Shown: in pieces, positions 10,569 through 21,529 of the stretch
Layout: each line of letters opens with the position of its first letter
How positions within the stretch are numbered: position 1 is the stretch's first letter
NCBI GenBank assembly: GCA_948474755.1
Contig: CAOLHI010000020.1
Span: 1,178,001-1,242,000 of the forward strand
Length of the DNA: 64,000 bases
Source: Ctenosaura bakeri
Lineage: Eukaryota > Chordata > Lepidosauria > Squamata > Iguanidae
Direction: 5' to 3'
Program-made: the position numbers and the translations under genes
Notes under the pieces: generated by a model
What the model was told of the DNA's origin: nothing
Database searches by the model: none
What the model saw: the letters and a program-made list of their open reading frames with translations, nothing else

Positions 10569-11990
10569 CATAGTGAAGCTGCTGCATGTAGAGCGTCATC
10601 TGGTGGTATTATTATACATACTGCAAATAGAGATGTTGATCTTCTGTTTCTCATTCACTTTATATACTGCTTAGAGAAATTTCAGCTACAACAAATCCTT
10701 TTGCTGTACAATAGGTCTATATTTCTAGATATCTGCATGTTTATTTTTTACCTGCAGACATTTCAGAAAAGCACAATAACCCCGTGCTGTGGAATTGCTG
10801 CCTCTTCCCCTTTTTTTTGTGATAGAAAAATGGGAAACATGTAGCTTTGTTGGATTACAACTTCCATCAGTTCTAGTCAGCATAACCAACAGTGAGAGAT
10901 TATGGTGAAAGTTGCAGTCCAATAACACTGGGTGGGCTACAAGTTGCCCACATTGGCTGTAATATGTGTTTTATGCTTTTTGGTAGTTGTGCTTTAGCAT
11001 GAGGTTAGATATTATGATTTGTCATGGTAATTTTTTGAACAGTCTAAAATATTATTGCAATGTTATTTATTGACCATTCAAATTAAATTTCACAGTTAAA
11101 GAGAATTCTACAAAAATACATTTTTAGAATTAAGATACCCTGTTTTTATGCATCTGTTGTGAGCAATATGTGAAACTGTATCTGCCTTTCTACACATCAC
11201 AAGTTGCTCATGCATATATCATGTTGTATTCTGCATAATATAGTTGTGCAGACAGAGGAACATATACCAAAACATCTGTATTTTTTTTACATTTGTGCAA
11301 ATGTTTTATTATTTGTAAATTGCCTTGAAAGCATTTTAGCATAAATGAAAAATTGTCACTGATGGAACAAATTCCTATTTGAATGAATGGCATTGGTTGG
11401 ACAAGTCAGTCATCACATATGCAAGTAAAGTGGATCTGAAACCTGAAACATCACTGCACACAGGAAAACTATTCCTCTTTTAAAACAAGTCAGATGAATG
11501 CTCAGATCTATACCTGATGAAACTCAGCTGCTTCTAGTCAACTGTGGGATTTCAGGAGCTCAGAAGACATGGAACAAAAGCTTTGGGAAAACACAGAAAA
11601 ATGACTGATGATGTTCCATTAATACTCCACACAAAATGAGTGAAAGTGTGACAACTCACATGTAAACACCAAAGCTTAGGGACAAACTAGGTAGTAAAAG
11701 GAGGGCTTATTCCCTATGATTAACCCAGATTCCCTCTCTTAATGGGATGTCCTCCTCAATACATGCCTGGGCACTCAGACTTGCAAAATAAGGCCTTGTT
11801 TACCTCAAAATAGTGAGTCACAAAACAAAATATGCTAAGTATGTGTGTGAGGGGGACCAATTATTAAGAACAGATATATTTCACCACTTGAGGGAGTCTT
11901 TCTTCTAAGTAAGTTTTATATATATATTATCTCATTTGAACTTCACATCCTGAACTTCTGTTCAGAAGAGGGGTACCAATTCAATAAAGT
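10569..11990 (+). other. CCR6 3' UTR and flank with candidate poly(A) signal
   Basis: AT-rich sequence follows the TAA at 10566-10568. A hexamer AATAAA at 11983-11988 is a plausible polyadenylation signal. No nearer canonical hexamer was noticed. A palindromic MITE piece (TTGGATTACAACTTCCATCA ... GAAAGTTGCAGTCCAATAAC) sits at about 10850-10950. Confidence 0.35.
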
Positions 11991-13018
11991 CAATAAACAG
12001 TTTTGTCACACTTCAGGGACTAACAATTTTATTGGCATAAATTTCATGGCCCTCAGATTGATGATCCAGTTTTATATATTTCTTCATCATAAGTCAACTT
12101 AGAAGCTTGAAACAGTCATCCTGCAATATACAATACAGATATTTTAAGTTGTGTGTAACATACTAGCTGAATTTAACCACTAGAAGGATACAGTATAGAA
12201 TGACTAGCTTAATAGTACGACATTGTTCTGTGTAAAATTCAACTAACTGAAAAGGAAGTCTGATCATTTAAGTGGAAAGACTGCTTAAAACAGTAAGACT
12301 AATGAAAAGTATCTCAAGACAATTACAGAATAAGCAATTTGTTGTATTTTATAGATGAAGATATCTAATATGGCTTGTTGTACATTGGGAATTGTGGGGA
12401 GGCCTATCAAGTACCCTGGGTACCTTTTCTATTATATATGCTATTGCATATTCTACTTTGATTTGCTTTCTTATACAATATGCTACAGTTTGAACAAGGA
12501 AAACATTTTGAAAATATATTGACATCCAAAAGACTGCTATATTTTATATCCAACAATTGTTCAATTTCCCATCTCTCCAATAAATCAAATTCCATTTTGG
12601 TCTGTGCCTGTTTAAAGTTGAAATTGTTTCCTTGCATCATGAAGAACTTTACAGCTGAGGTTTAAAGATATTATGCTTATCTACAGACTGTTATTTGCCT
12701 ATTGAGGGGAAAGGTTTGTTACAAAGAGGTGGGAGGAAAGGAGATGAGAAATAATGGTTTATGATGACAACTTAGTCAAGCAATCTAGAATCCACTGTTA
12801 ATGCCATAGGCTGGAACGGAGAGAATTAAGCTATAGCAACCTCAAAATATCATGTACCCAGTAACAACATGGTTATGCACATACAGCAGCACGGCCACTG
12901 GGAAATGTAGTTCAAAAAATAACTTTTCCTTGCAGATTTTTAAAAAAAATATACAAGGAGGAGTTGTGAAACTGATTTTGCAACCAAATTTTCCTTCGAG
13001 CTGATTTTCACAGAGGGT
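11991..13018. other. Intergenic, nothing recognised
   Basis: AT-rich sequence with no exon or clear repeat recognised. Confidence 0.4.
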
Positions 13019-13217
13019 AGCAATAGCATGTGTATTTCTATACCGCTTATCAGCTAAGTGTGCTCTAAGTGGTTTACAATGTGTTAGCTAATTGCCCCCA
13101 ACAAACTGAGTACTCATTTTACCAACCTGCAGAAAGATGGAAGGCTGAGTCAACCTGGAGCCTGGCAGGATCGAACTCACTGCAGTACTGGCATTTAACC
13201 ACTGCGCCATCAGAACT
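13019..13217 (-). mobile_element. tRNA-headed SINE with LINE-like tail, reverse strand (copy 1)
   Basis: The + strand shows, in reverse, tail TTTCTATACCGCTTATCAGC, body AAGATGGAAGGCTGAGTCAA and GGCAGGATCGAACTCACTGC, and head ACTGGCATTTAACCACTGCG. The head read on the minus strand has the GGCGCAGTGGTTAAATGCC pattern of a Pol III promoter tRNA head. The second copy is at 13386-13612 and a third at 59415-59645. Confidence 0.75.
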
Positions 13218-13226
13218 CTCCCTCCA

Positions 13227-13385
13227 GGAGAGCTAGTGTGGTGTAGTGGTTTGACCACTGGACTACAATCCTGGATATCAGGGTTCAATTCCCCACTAAC
13301 CATGGAAACCCACTAGGAGACCTTGAGCATGATAAGGTGATTGAGAGGATGATAGACTCCTATGGCAAAGTTGCCTTAGCTCAGA
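13227..13385 (+). mobile_element. ACA-type SINE, truncated
   Basis: GAGCTAGTGTGGTGTAGTGG head, GGGTTCAATTCCCCACTAAC region, CCATGGAAACCCACTAGG and a degraded tail ending near GCCTTAGCTCAG. It lies between two reverse-strand SINEs of the other type. Confidence 0.75.
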
Positions 13386-13612
13386 AACAATAGCAATAGC
13401 AGTTACATTTCTATATGGCTTATCAGCACTGAGCACTCCCGCCTAAGCAGTTTACAGTGTATTAGCTAATTGCTCCCAACAACCTAGGTACTCACTTTAA
13501 CAACCTATGGAAGGATGGAAGGTTGAGTCAACCTGGACCCCTGCAGAATCAAACTCACAACCTTGTGGCTGCAGTACTGGCATTTAACCACTGCACCACC
13601 AGGGCTCACTTG
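13386..13612 (-). mobile_element. tRNA-headed SINE with LINE-like tail, reverse strand (copy 2)
   Basis: Same layout as 13019-13217: ATTTCTATATGGCTTATCAG, GGATGGAAGGTTGAGTCAAC, AACTCACAACCTTGTGGCTG, GGCATTTAACCACTGCACCA. This copy retains the central ACAACCTTGTGG part missing from copy 1. Confidence 0.75.
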
Positions 13613-14478
13613 AAGACACAGAACAATTGCAATCTTATTCCCTCCAGGCACACATATAACTTGCACTCAGAAAACAGGTCATAGTATTAATAAATTAAAA
13701 TATTTGCATTCCACATTGTATCACAATCTCTAGAAGGCATATACATTTTAAATCAGGATCAATCTAAATAATCAAAAAATCATATTAGACAAATTAAACA
13801 CTTTAATAACTATGTACATACACAGATTCGAGCTAAAGCGTTAGGCCTCAAGAAGCTTTGATAAAATGTCATGTTTTAACTTGGTGCTGAAAAGAAGCAA
13901 ACATTGGCACCAATAAGTCCATGGGCAGGGCATTCTGCAACCAGGGACCCACAGCAGACACAGCCTTCTCCTATGTCTTCACATTGTTTATTGTCCACTG
14001 ATGAAGCACAAAGAAAGAGCCCCTGTAATCTATCAGAGAACAATTCTCAGGCAGACACATATGCAGAGGGAAGTTCCTTCAATTTTTTGAGGCTCCTGAC
14101 AATTTAGACCTTCAAATGGCATCACCAGTGCCTTGAAGTGAGGCTGGAAGAATACGGTAATTTCAGCCAGTGCAATTCTTTTGTAAATAGCATTATATGG
14201 TTTTCTTCTGGTCAACAATCAACCTGCTTCTATCATATTAGAAGGAATTACCTGTACTGAGTTATCTTAAAGGGAAGCTGTCACTAGCATATACTGTGGA
14301 AGTCTAATCAGGAAGATACCTCCTCCAGAACTACTAAGGCCAGGCTGTCTCTGTTGAGAAATGGATTGGGAAGATACTTATCAGGAAAAGCTCAAATACC
14401 CTGGCCTCACCACGCCTCTTTCGCTCATTGGTCTGGTCCACGTCCCCAGTCCAGTCAGTATGCAAGTGCTGAAACTGA
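13613..14478. other. Intergenic, nothing recognised
   Basis: Short open frames only. No family was recognised. Confidence 0.4.
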
Positions 14479-14643
14479 GGCCATTTCTGCACTAGACTGT
14501 TAAAGTGCTATTATTCCACTTTCAACATCCTATGGAATCCTGGGGTTTGGCTCAAGGCACTTCCCTAAACTTCAAACCCCAGGATTCTGTAGGATGTTGA
14601 AAGTGGAATAATAGCACTATGACAGTCTAGTGCAGAACTGGCT
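14479..14643. mobile_element. Palindromic MITE, GGCCATTTCC family
   Basis: The left arm GGCCATTTCTGCACTAGACT and right arm AGTCTAGTGCAGAACTGGCT are inverted copies, with a short unpaired middle. The element is flanked by TGA on both sides, a candidate 3-bp target duplication. Confidence 0.88.
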
Positions 14644-15429
14644 TGAGTTCAAAGCACAAGAGCAGCTGCAATTAACTCAGTAGGGAAGAAAGGAGAGGAG
14701 GTGGAATTACTGCCCTTCCCAGTGGGCTCAAGCAAAGGCAAACTGCTGCAGCCTCTCCTAGCGTGTGTGTTGCTCCTTATTAATAACTTTTGTCATCTTA
14801 ACCACATGCTGATGTTGATTAGCCACATATATCTCAGTTTTCGTAAGTGAAATTTATGGAGGCTACGTAATGCTAGTTAACATACTACTGCCAAATTACT
14901 CCTGACTCCAAACCAGTACTTTACTGAAGGCTGAGGAGTGTAGCCTTCTCTCCTAATCCACATTGCCTCACAAAGCTGCCACCTCACACTGGCCTTACAT
15001 GTGTGCATGCATACTCATTTATTAAAGAATCAGCTCCTTTTTACAAATATTTTTGGACACCTCTTTTTCTCTCCCCATCCTCTTGACTAACCAAAGGTTG
15101 TTTGTTTTTTAAAGCAGTATCTGTACTCAATAAATGAGATCCGACAATTTATTTAAAAACAAAAAACAGCCCCCCTTCCCCCCCAAATCTGGCCACCGAT
15201 ATGTACATCATAAGAAAAGTGAAGGAGAGTGAAAGAAAACAAAAAAATCATCCCTGGATGTATTTTGGAACAAGTCTTGAGGGCTACAAGCCTAGAAGGC
15301 TGAAAATGTTTTCATTTACTTTTGCAAGACTTACCTGGCCTGGTTGTTCCATGTCCCACGTTCATAACGTTAGTTTAGAATAAAAACTTTGGTGGAACAT
15401 ATGGAGCTGCTCTGTTGAAGAATTCATCC

Positions 15430-16060
15430 CAGGAGCGCGCGTCCTTCATTCAGGGAGGCACACCGGTATTCCAAAAGGAAGCGGAAAGCGCGCCTTCCCG
15501 TAGCTGTCACTTGCACCTGCATTCCCCCTCTGGCCATTTCCGCACTAGCCTGTTATAGCGCGATGATTCCACTTTCAACCTCCTCTGGAATCCTGGGGTT
15601 TGCAGTTTCGGGAGGGGCCGGCCGGCCCCTCCCGAAACTGCAAACCCCAGGATTCCAGAGGAGGTTGAAAGTGGAATCATCGCGCTATAACAGGCTAGTG
15701 CGGAAATGGCCAGTTTCCCTCGCCTTCTACTTTGGAACGGAGTGGCGCCGAATCCCCGTTCCGACGTTCTCTTCGCCAGCCGACCGTAAACGGGACGGGG
15801 CCGTGGGCGTCATAATGAGCCTTCCCACTGCAGGAGTGGGGCTCGTGGCTTTCGCTCTCGGTGAGCGCGCTTTCCCTTTGAGAACGGCGTGGCGCAGGAG
15901 GGGCTGGGGAGAAAAGGACAAAAGAGAGAGGAAGGAATGGGGCCAAAAGAGTCCAGAGGCTGTAGGGGGACGGGAAGAAGGCTGGGCGGTACTCCGATGT
16001 GCTTTAGTCAAGCGGGGGAGGTTGTAAATGAACGGCTGGAGCTTCGGGAAAGGAGCAAGG
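15430..16060 (+). promoter_or_regulatory. CpG-rich segment, likely promoter and 5'UTR exon of the SLC16-like gene
   Basis: Against an AT-rich background this stretch is rich in CG dinucleotides (GGAGCGCGCGTCC, GGAAAGCGCGCC, CGTTCCGACGTTC). A clean splice donor CTCTCG|GTGAGCG lies at 15860/15861. The next acceptor on this strand with a gene behind it is at 18860, just before the transporter's first ATG. I therefore infer a non-coding first exon ending at 15860. A palindromic MITE (15532-15711) sits inside the island, so part of the GC content comes from that element. Long open frames here are a by-product of low stop density. Confidence 0.55.
15532..15711. mobile_element. Perfect 180-bp palindrome, GC-rich subfamily of the GGCCATTTCC MITE
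   Basis: Base-by-base reading of the two 90-base arms finds no mismatch, and there is no spacer. The centre is GGGGCCGGCCGGCCCC with the axis between 15621 and 15622. Arms hold GCCTGTTATAGCGCGATGAT and GATTCCACTTTCAACC. It belongs to the same subfamily as the copy at 16706-16878. Confidence 0.93.
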
Positions 16061-16131
16061 CGACTCTCTTTTTCTTCTGCGGACAAGGGGTGATGAAGGA
16101 GGGGGATCAGTGATGAGGACGGAAAGATGGC

Positions 16132-16290
16132 TTTTTGCGCACTACACTCTTAGGGTGCTATTATTCCACTTTCAACATCCTATGGAATCCTGGGGTTTGC
16201 AGGGGCCCCTCCCTAAACAGCAAACCCCAGGATTCCATAGGATGTTGAACATGGAATAAGAGCACTATAAGAGTCTATGCGGAAATGGCC
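16132..16290. mobile_element. Palindromic MITE, GGCCATTTCC family
   Basis: Arms TAGGGTGCTATTATTCCACT and AATAAGAGCACTATAAGAGT, with a GCAGGGGCCCCTCCC centre, end in GGAAATGGCC. The left end has decayed to GGCTTTTTGCGC. It lies 0.4 kb from the perfect palindrome. Confidence 0.85.
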
Positions 16291-16654
16291 TTCGAGGGAG
16301 CAGAGGAACCAAACGAGAAATGTTCAAAGCGCAGCCACTCTTGTCTAGCAAAGTCCAGTCATTTTAAGGGATGGTTGAGTCCGTGGCATCTCCTTCTGGC
16401 TTCTGTGAAGTCTTAGGGATGCACGGCATCTGTATAGGCTGTGTGCACTGCGCACGAAGTGTCCGCCTATGGGATTCGAGCCCTGGAGAGGTGACCAGTT
16501 AGTTGGGTAGATGGGTAAGTTTTGCTTCGTCCAAGCTAGCGTCGCTCCTTCCTCCCAGGAATGAAAAGTTCACTAAGCTCAGGATCACTCCTGGGGCTGG
16601 GGGAAAAGCTTGCTTCTTTCTTCCAGCGATCTCAGGTATTGGGAACCAGGCGCC

Positions 16655-17037
16655 CTTTCACGCTACAAAATTATAGCACTGTGATTCCACTTTAACTGCC
16701 ACTTTGGCCAATTCCGCACTAGCCTGTTATAGCGCGATGATTCCACTTTCAACATCCTCTGGAATCCTGGGTTTGCAGTTTCGGGAGGGGCCGGCGGCCC
16801 CTCCCGAAACTGCAAACCCCAGGATTCCGGAGGATGTTGAAAGTGGAATCATCGCGCTATAACAGGCTAGTGTGGAAATTTTGTCCTGTAAAATCCTGGA
16901 CTGGTTGTTTAGGAAGGCACTAGAGCTCTTTGGCTGAGAATTTTGAATACCTCTGTCTAAACTGCAAATCCCAGAATTCTGTAGGGGGATAATTATGGTT
17001 AAGTCAGAATCATGGTGCTATAATTCTGTAGTGTGAG
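16655..17037. mobile_element. Older palindromic MITE (ATTATAGCACTGTGATTCC type) split by a younger one
   Basis: The left part CACGCTACAAAATTATAGCA then CTGTGATTCCACTTTAACTG (to about 16705) pairs with the right part GGTTAAGTCAGAATCATGGT GCTATAATTCTGTAGTGTG (to about 17035). The second half also has CTCTTTGGCTGAGAATTTTG and AACTGCAAATCCCAGAATTC. The GC-rich palindrome at 16706-16878 interrupts it. Confidence 0.75.
16706..16878. mobile_element. Near-perfect palindrome, GC-rich subfamily of the GGCCATTTCC MITE, nested
   Basis: Shares GCCTGTTATAGCGCGATGAT and the GGGAGGGGCCG centre with the element at 15532-15711. The arms differ from each other at only a few bases, and the right end has decayed (GGAAATTTT in place of GGAAATGGCC). 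It was inserted into an older MITE. Confidence 0.88.
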
Positions 17038-18324
17038 TCTACTACTATCTACATAGTGTTCCTTAAAGTATTTAAAGAGTGAGAAACACATGTTGAGAAT
17101 TGGCTTTTATTTTCAATAACATTTAAAGTAACAGTGTTGATCCCCCTCCCATGTACTGCACACACACAGAAGAACTCTATTGTAGTTTATTTACTTAAAA
17201 AGTGCAGTTCAGACGTCCTAGAATGTTAGTTCCTAAAGCAAGGATTCATGTTAAACTGCAGTAGCTCCATTTGTTGACTGACAGCTCCCTTCATTCCCTA
17301 TCAACTGTATTGGCTCAGGTTGATGGGAGTTGAGCTCCAACAACATCTGGAGAATCGCGTGCTTCCCACCATGGTTTTAAATCATGATTTAGAGATCAGA
17401 AACCATACAACTAGCTCTCACCACCTCTGATCTTGTGTTGATAGTTCTCCTTCCTTGGTTTGTTATAATCATGATTTGCCAAAAAGTTCAAATTAAACAG
17501 GCTTTAGATTAGTATAAACCAGGAACTGGATCCAAAGCAGGATTTTAGATTAGGGAAAAACATAACTATGTGTGAAAAATCAATATTCTGAGTTGTGTGA
17601 AGAGCCTCCAAACACAAAAATCTCACTTCTTCAGAAAGTTAAACTCAGTGCAAAGAGTGCCGCAGAAATGTCTGAGGAGGTCAGTGTGTGTAACGCATCC
17701 CCACTCCAGACTAGCCCTGCAGTTCTTAACCCTTGGGCTCCTATCAGTCACCTTGCCCCCCTTTCCCCTCAAGATCCCTCTGTAGATATGGTTCTTGGGC
17801 CTCAAGGTGTTACCTGTATGGACCAGAGGATGTGGTGTTCAATGGGTTCATTGTGGCAAGTGAGACCAGACTCTATCAAAACTTAACAGGAACAGTCAGA
17901 TATAGGTGTAAAAAAGAATAAACAAGTAAAAGTTTATTGATACACAATTTAATCACACTTTAACTCCTGAAGTATTTCATCATACACAGCTCCCTCAAAC
18001 CCTATTTAGTTCTTCATTTGTTTGACTGTCTTAACTCTACTACAGCTTTTCCCTTTCTCTATAACATCTTTCCCCTATTTGCCTTTTGTCAGAGACAAGT
18101 CTTGCAACCTTTCTTCTCCATAGGCCCTCCACAACATTCCCTGAGCTATACTTGACTGGCACCAATCAGGCCTGCCCAGCTCCTTCTCACACACCATTAT
18201 AATTGTACTACTTTTCTTACATGCTTAGCTGATTCTTGAACACCTAGAGAGGGTAAGCAGAGATTCTGTTATGTGACTCAGTCTTATCCATATTTATTCA
18301 AATTCCCACTGTGCTTCTTACTGG
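17038..18324. other. Upstream intron of the SLC16-like gene, partly repetitive
   Basis: A piece of the ACTACAACTCCC palindromic MITE type lies near 17315-17370 (GATGGGAGTTGAGCTCCAAC AACATCTGGAG). The segment about 17560-18300 has an AATAAA-like reverse signal (GTTTATTGATAC at 17931) and a compositional change. It may be a degraded LTR or other retroelement, but I could not find its ends. Confidence 0.35.
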
Positions 18325-18503
18325 AGCCATTTCCACACTAGACTATGATAGTGCTATTATCCCACTTTCAACATCCTATGGAATCCTGGAGTTTGCAATT
18401 ACGGGAAGGGCCTCTGGCCCCTCCCGAAACTGCAAACTTCAGGATTCCTTAGGATGTTGAAAGTGGGATAATAGCGCTGTAAAAGTCTAGTGCAGAAATG
18501 GCT
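18325..18503. mobile_element. Palindromic MITE, GGCCATTTCC family
   Basis: Left arm AGCCATTTCCACACTAGACT and right arm AGTCTAGTGCAGAAATGGCT, with a GGGCCTCTGGCCC centre. TGG flanks both ends, a candidate 3-bp target duplication. It lies 0.36 kb upstream of the first coding exon of the transporter. Confidence 0.9.
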
Positions 18504-18860
18504 TGGGTCTATAGCTGGAAGTATCCTACTTCCAAGCGTGTCTAAAATTGAAGCCACACACTGCCATTCAGCCATTCACACACAATGGATGTATGAATGG
18601 ATTATACTCTTCCATACAACTCATTCTCTTCCACCTTTCTTCACTCTTCCTTTCTCCCTTTACAACTGTTTCTCTCTCCCCCCACCCCCGCTACCCTTGA
18701 CTCCCTGTCCAGAGGAACAAAAGATAACTAGAAGTCCAGACATGGATTGTGGTGAAGGATATTTTTCTGGAGGATACTGTACTTCTCTGAAGGATGCTGT
18801 ACTTTCTGAAGGATAGTGTAAAAATACAGACTAACAGACATTCATTCCCCCTCTCCCCAG

Positions 18861-19123
18861 CCCACAGGTCTCTTCTCCAGTCATGCGCATGCTTCAGAAG
18901 ATCCAGTCGGCGGTTCTGTTGCACAAACTGAGGAGATGTAATACTCTGGATGAGATTAACAAAGATGCTTCTTTTTTATATCCCCCTCCAGATGGGGGTT
19001 GGGGTTGGGTTGTTGTCTTGGCAGCTTTTATCCATTCCTTATGTGTCAGTGGCTTCCACAATGCTTTTGGTGTTTACATGCTGCCCCTTCTTGAGACTTT
19101 TAAATCAACCAGCTCAATCATAG
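18861..19123 (+). CDS. SLC16/monocarboxylate transporter-like, coding exon 1 (N-terminus and TM1)
   Basis: The acceptor CTCTCCCCAG ends at 18860, the start codon is at 18883 (a second Met two codons on), and the donor TAG|GTAGGT follows 19123 (phase 1). Residues 37-42 DGGWGW, preceded by PPP, are the signature at the start of TM1 in all SLC16 carriers, which move monocarboxylates, aromatic amino acids or thyroid hormone across the plasma membrane. The whole gene has eight coding exons at 18883-19123, 20605-20820, 24394-24603, 27092-27246, 29700-29862, 31574-31777, 32746-32948 and 34009 on. All junction phases agree. The first seven give about 464 residues, a normal SLC16 length. The TM5 border wording (LRVYSGILSI, AGFAYRPL) is closest to the MCT8/MCT10 branch in my judgement, so the substrate could be an aromatic amino acid or thyroid hormone. 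That is inference and I give no symbol. Confidence 0.88.
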
Positions 19124-19264
19124 GTAGGTTATCATCACATGTTAATTAAAACTGTATTAAGCATGGCTTTAATGAAGCTTTTTAAAGAGGAAAAGACATT
19201 GCATTTTCTACTACATCCTGTTTAGCTATATGCTTAAGTGTGTGTGTGTGTATTTAAGCCATAT

Positions 19265-20115
19265 TGTTACCCCACTGTCATATTCTATCCCGGGGACTAT
19301 AAATTTGATATCAAATATGCCTGCCATGCCAGAGAGGCTGCCTGAATGGGTACGTAGACAAGGAGGTTGAACGACTGAAAAGAGGTCAGGCCAGGAAAAT
19401 CCCCAGGCATGTTCCCCTAGGAGACCTCAGGCTAAACATGTCTGCATGGACAAAGGGCCTTCAGCCAAGGAATAGTCAACTTGAGTGGATTATTGGGTTT
19501 TCCCCAGGTTGAGCCACTCTGACGTTAGTAAACCCTACACTGCAAGATCCATCTGCATAAACCAACCATGCAAACTACCAAGTTGCTATTGTGCAGCATT
19601 TCTCCCTTTATTTTGGCCATTGTTCTTCCGGGGAGAGGGCCTGCCCTCGCGGTACGTTCTGCCCTATAAGTAGTCCCAGTTTTGAGGATCTCTTTGCCAC
19701 CATGCTAGCAGACTGGCACTTTGTTAGTCAAGTGATCCCCTCAGCCGCTTCTCTTCACTGAGCTCTGTTCTCACCGCTTCCCAGACTGAAGACTTCAGAA
19801 CAGGTGCAGTTATCACCGCCTTTACACCCTCTCCGCTGAATCTCCTATCAATTTTCACCTCTTTCCTTTCTCAATAGGCCTTGTGTGCATGAGTGCATTG
19901 GTGCGTGAGAATACATTTGTTAATAAAATCCAGTTATTGGTATGTTTGTCTAGCTTTTTGCTTGGTTTGACCCCATAAAAATTGGGTAAAAGATTCTTCT
20001 GGATTACCCTGCCCCTCATTTGACTACAACCAATGGTCCACTAATTTCCTCAATCTTTGCGTTTTTGGAGCGAATCACAGTGTCCCCCAAGGGACCCCCA
20101 GAAGTCAAGGTAACA
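19265..20115 (+). mobile_element. Solo LTR, TGTTAC/GTAACA family (copy A)
   Basis: Begins TGTTACCCCACTG and ends GTCAAGGTAACA. Perfect 4-bp ATAT duplications lie at 19261-19264 and 20116-20119. Inside are a TATA-like CCCTATAAGTAG (19663-19674) and AATAAA at 19923-19928, in the expected order for + strand U3-R-U5. No internal retroviral genes, so it is a recombined solo LTR in intron 1 of the transporter gene. It shares a distinctive stretch (GACCCCATAAAAATTGGGTA then AAAGATTC) with the reverse-strand LTR at 37680-38580. Confidence 0.85.
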
Positions 20116-20604
20116 ATATGTTTAAATGTGGACAAATAATTAACCTTGTCAGGTGTTCTGGACTAGTGCCCTGTAAATGAAAGGACTGTAAATTGTAGCT
20201 TTCTAACATTAGACACCGCCACGTGCTCGCCTCCGTGTGAATTGGGACTTGAAAAGCAAGCTTGAAATTCCAAGTTTGTATAGCAGCCAATATGCATACT
20301 GTTATAGGCTCATGGGTTTCTTCTACTGATGTTCATGCTAGATGGGTGGGGTGGAGGGAATGTTCCTATGTCATGGGCATAGCACTGAAGATTGGGGCTA
20401 AATGGTGCATCCCAGCTCCTTGTTTATGTTTCTTAATTTCCTGAATGCCCAAATACAGCTAATATAGCTTGCATATGTCAACATTTTTCCATGAATTCCA
20501 AGAGTTATTTTTTTTCTTGGTAGAACATATGCTAATTAATTTGATAATATAGTAAGATGTAAACATTTTCCTGCATTTAATTACAAATGTTTGTTTCTAT
20601 TTAG
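20116..20604. other. Intron of the SLC16-like gene
   Basis: No feature was recognised. The last 20 bases form the pyrimidine-rich acceptor TTTCTATTTAG. Confidence 0.5.
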
Positions 20605-20820
20605 CCTGGATTGGATCAGTCAGCTATGCTTTCATTATGATTTTTGGTCCTATTGCTGGAAAACTGCTGGTGAAACATGGAGCCATAAAAGTGGCCATAA
20701 TTGGAGCTCTAGTTGTCATGTTTGGGCTAGTGTGTTCATCCTATACCTATGATTTAAGAGTGCTGTTTTTAACACAAGGAATCATTGTTGGTATAGGATC
20801 AAGTCTGGCTAGCACTCCAG
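20605..20820 (+). CDS. SLC16-like transporter, coding exon 2 (TM2-TM3)
   Basis: Acceptor CTATTTAG|CCTGG and donor CTCCAG|GTAATT, phase 1 to phase 1. Encodes AWIGSVSYAFIMIFGPIAGK and then the TM3 segment ending GIGSSLASTPG. The AWIGS start and the glycine-rich end of TM4 are standard SLC16 features. The long intron that follows holds an L2 fragment and a 455-bp MITE. Confidence 0.9.
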
Positions 20821-21529
20821 GTAATTTATTTTATTTATTTATCAATCAAGTTAATTCAGCAATCTAAGATAAAGTTGGACTAAATCAGTTCATTTTTCTG
20901 GATTTTCTGTGGTATGCCACCTAGTGAATGAAAAAGTTATGCTATAATGTAGGCAGCACGTTTTCCAATAAAATATATATGAAAATGTCATCTGAGTATT
21001 CACCACAGGCTATATAATGGATGCATTACACAGATAAATCAGGATACCATTGGACTGAATTACTTGCTGATTCAAAACATTTATATACTTTTAAAACACT
21101 AGCTGTAGTTTTTGGACGGTATCTAACCGCAGCCCAGCACAAAATGAATTGCCATATTCCAAACATGGTGTTATCAAAGCATAAGCAATTGTGGCTTGTA
21201 GCCTCAACTATATAAGTTATAGGTGGCACACCAATCTCAGCAAGTTGAAAGGACTCTGTGATATTTAAAAACTGTAAAAAAAAAAATTGGAAGTCATAAA
21301 TACATGGCCAAATGTTGGAAAAATTCAGTTACTCCATCTGTAATATAATAACTTTTTGGGATGTTATCATTCTTTGATAAGCTGGAAACAGGTATCCGTG
21401 TACTGATAATCTCCTAGTTTAATTCAGAAATGTATTGTGCTTGGAATTTTCTTTGAAAACACCTCAGAAACTTCAGTTGGTTCAAGAGAAAAGTTGCTAA
21501 ATAACTGATTGGGATTGCTCAAAACAGTC
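20821..21529. other. Intron, nothing recognised
   Basis: AT-rich. No element or exon was recognised. Confidence 0.4.

Noticed and set aside
15563..16113. Overlapping open frames of 74-154 residues on both strands
   Set aside because: They run through the palindromic MITE and CpG island on both strands with no family signature. Base composition explains them.
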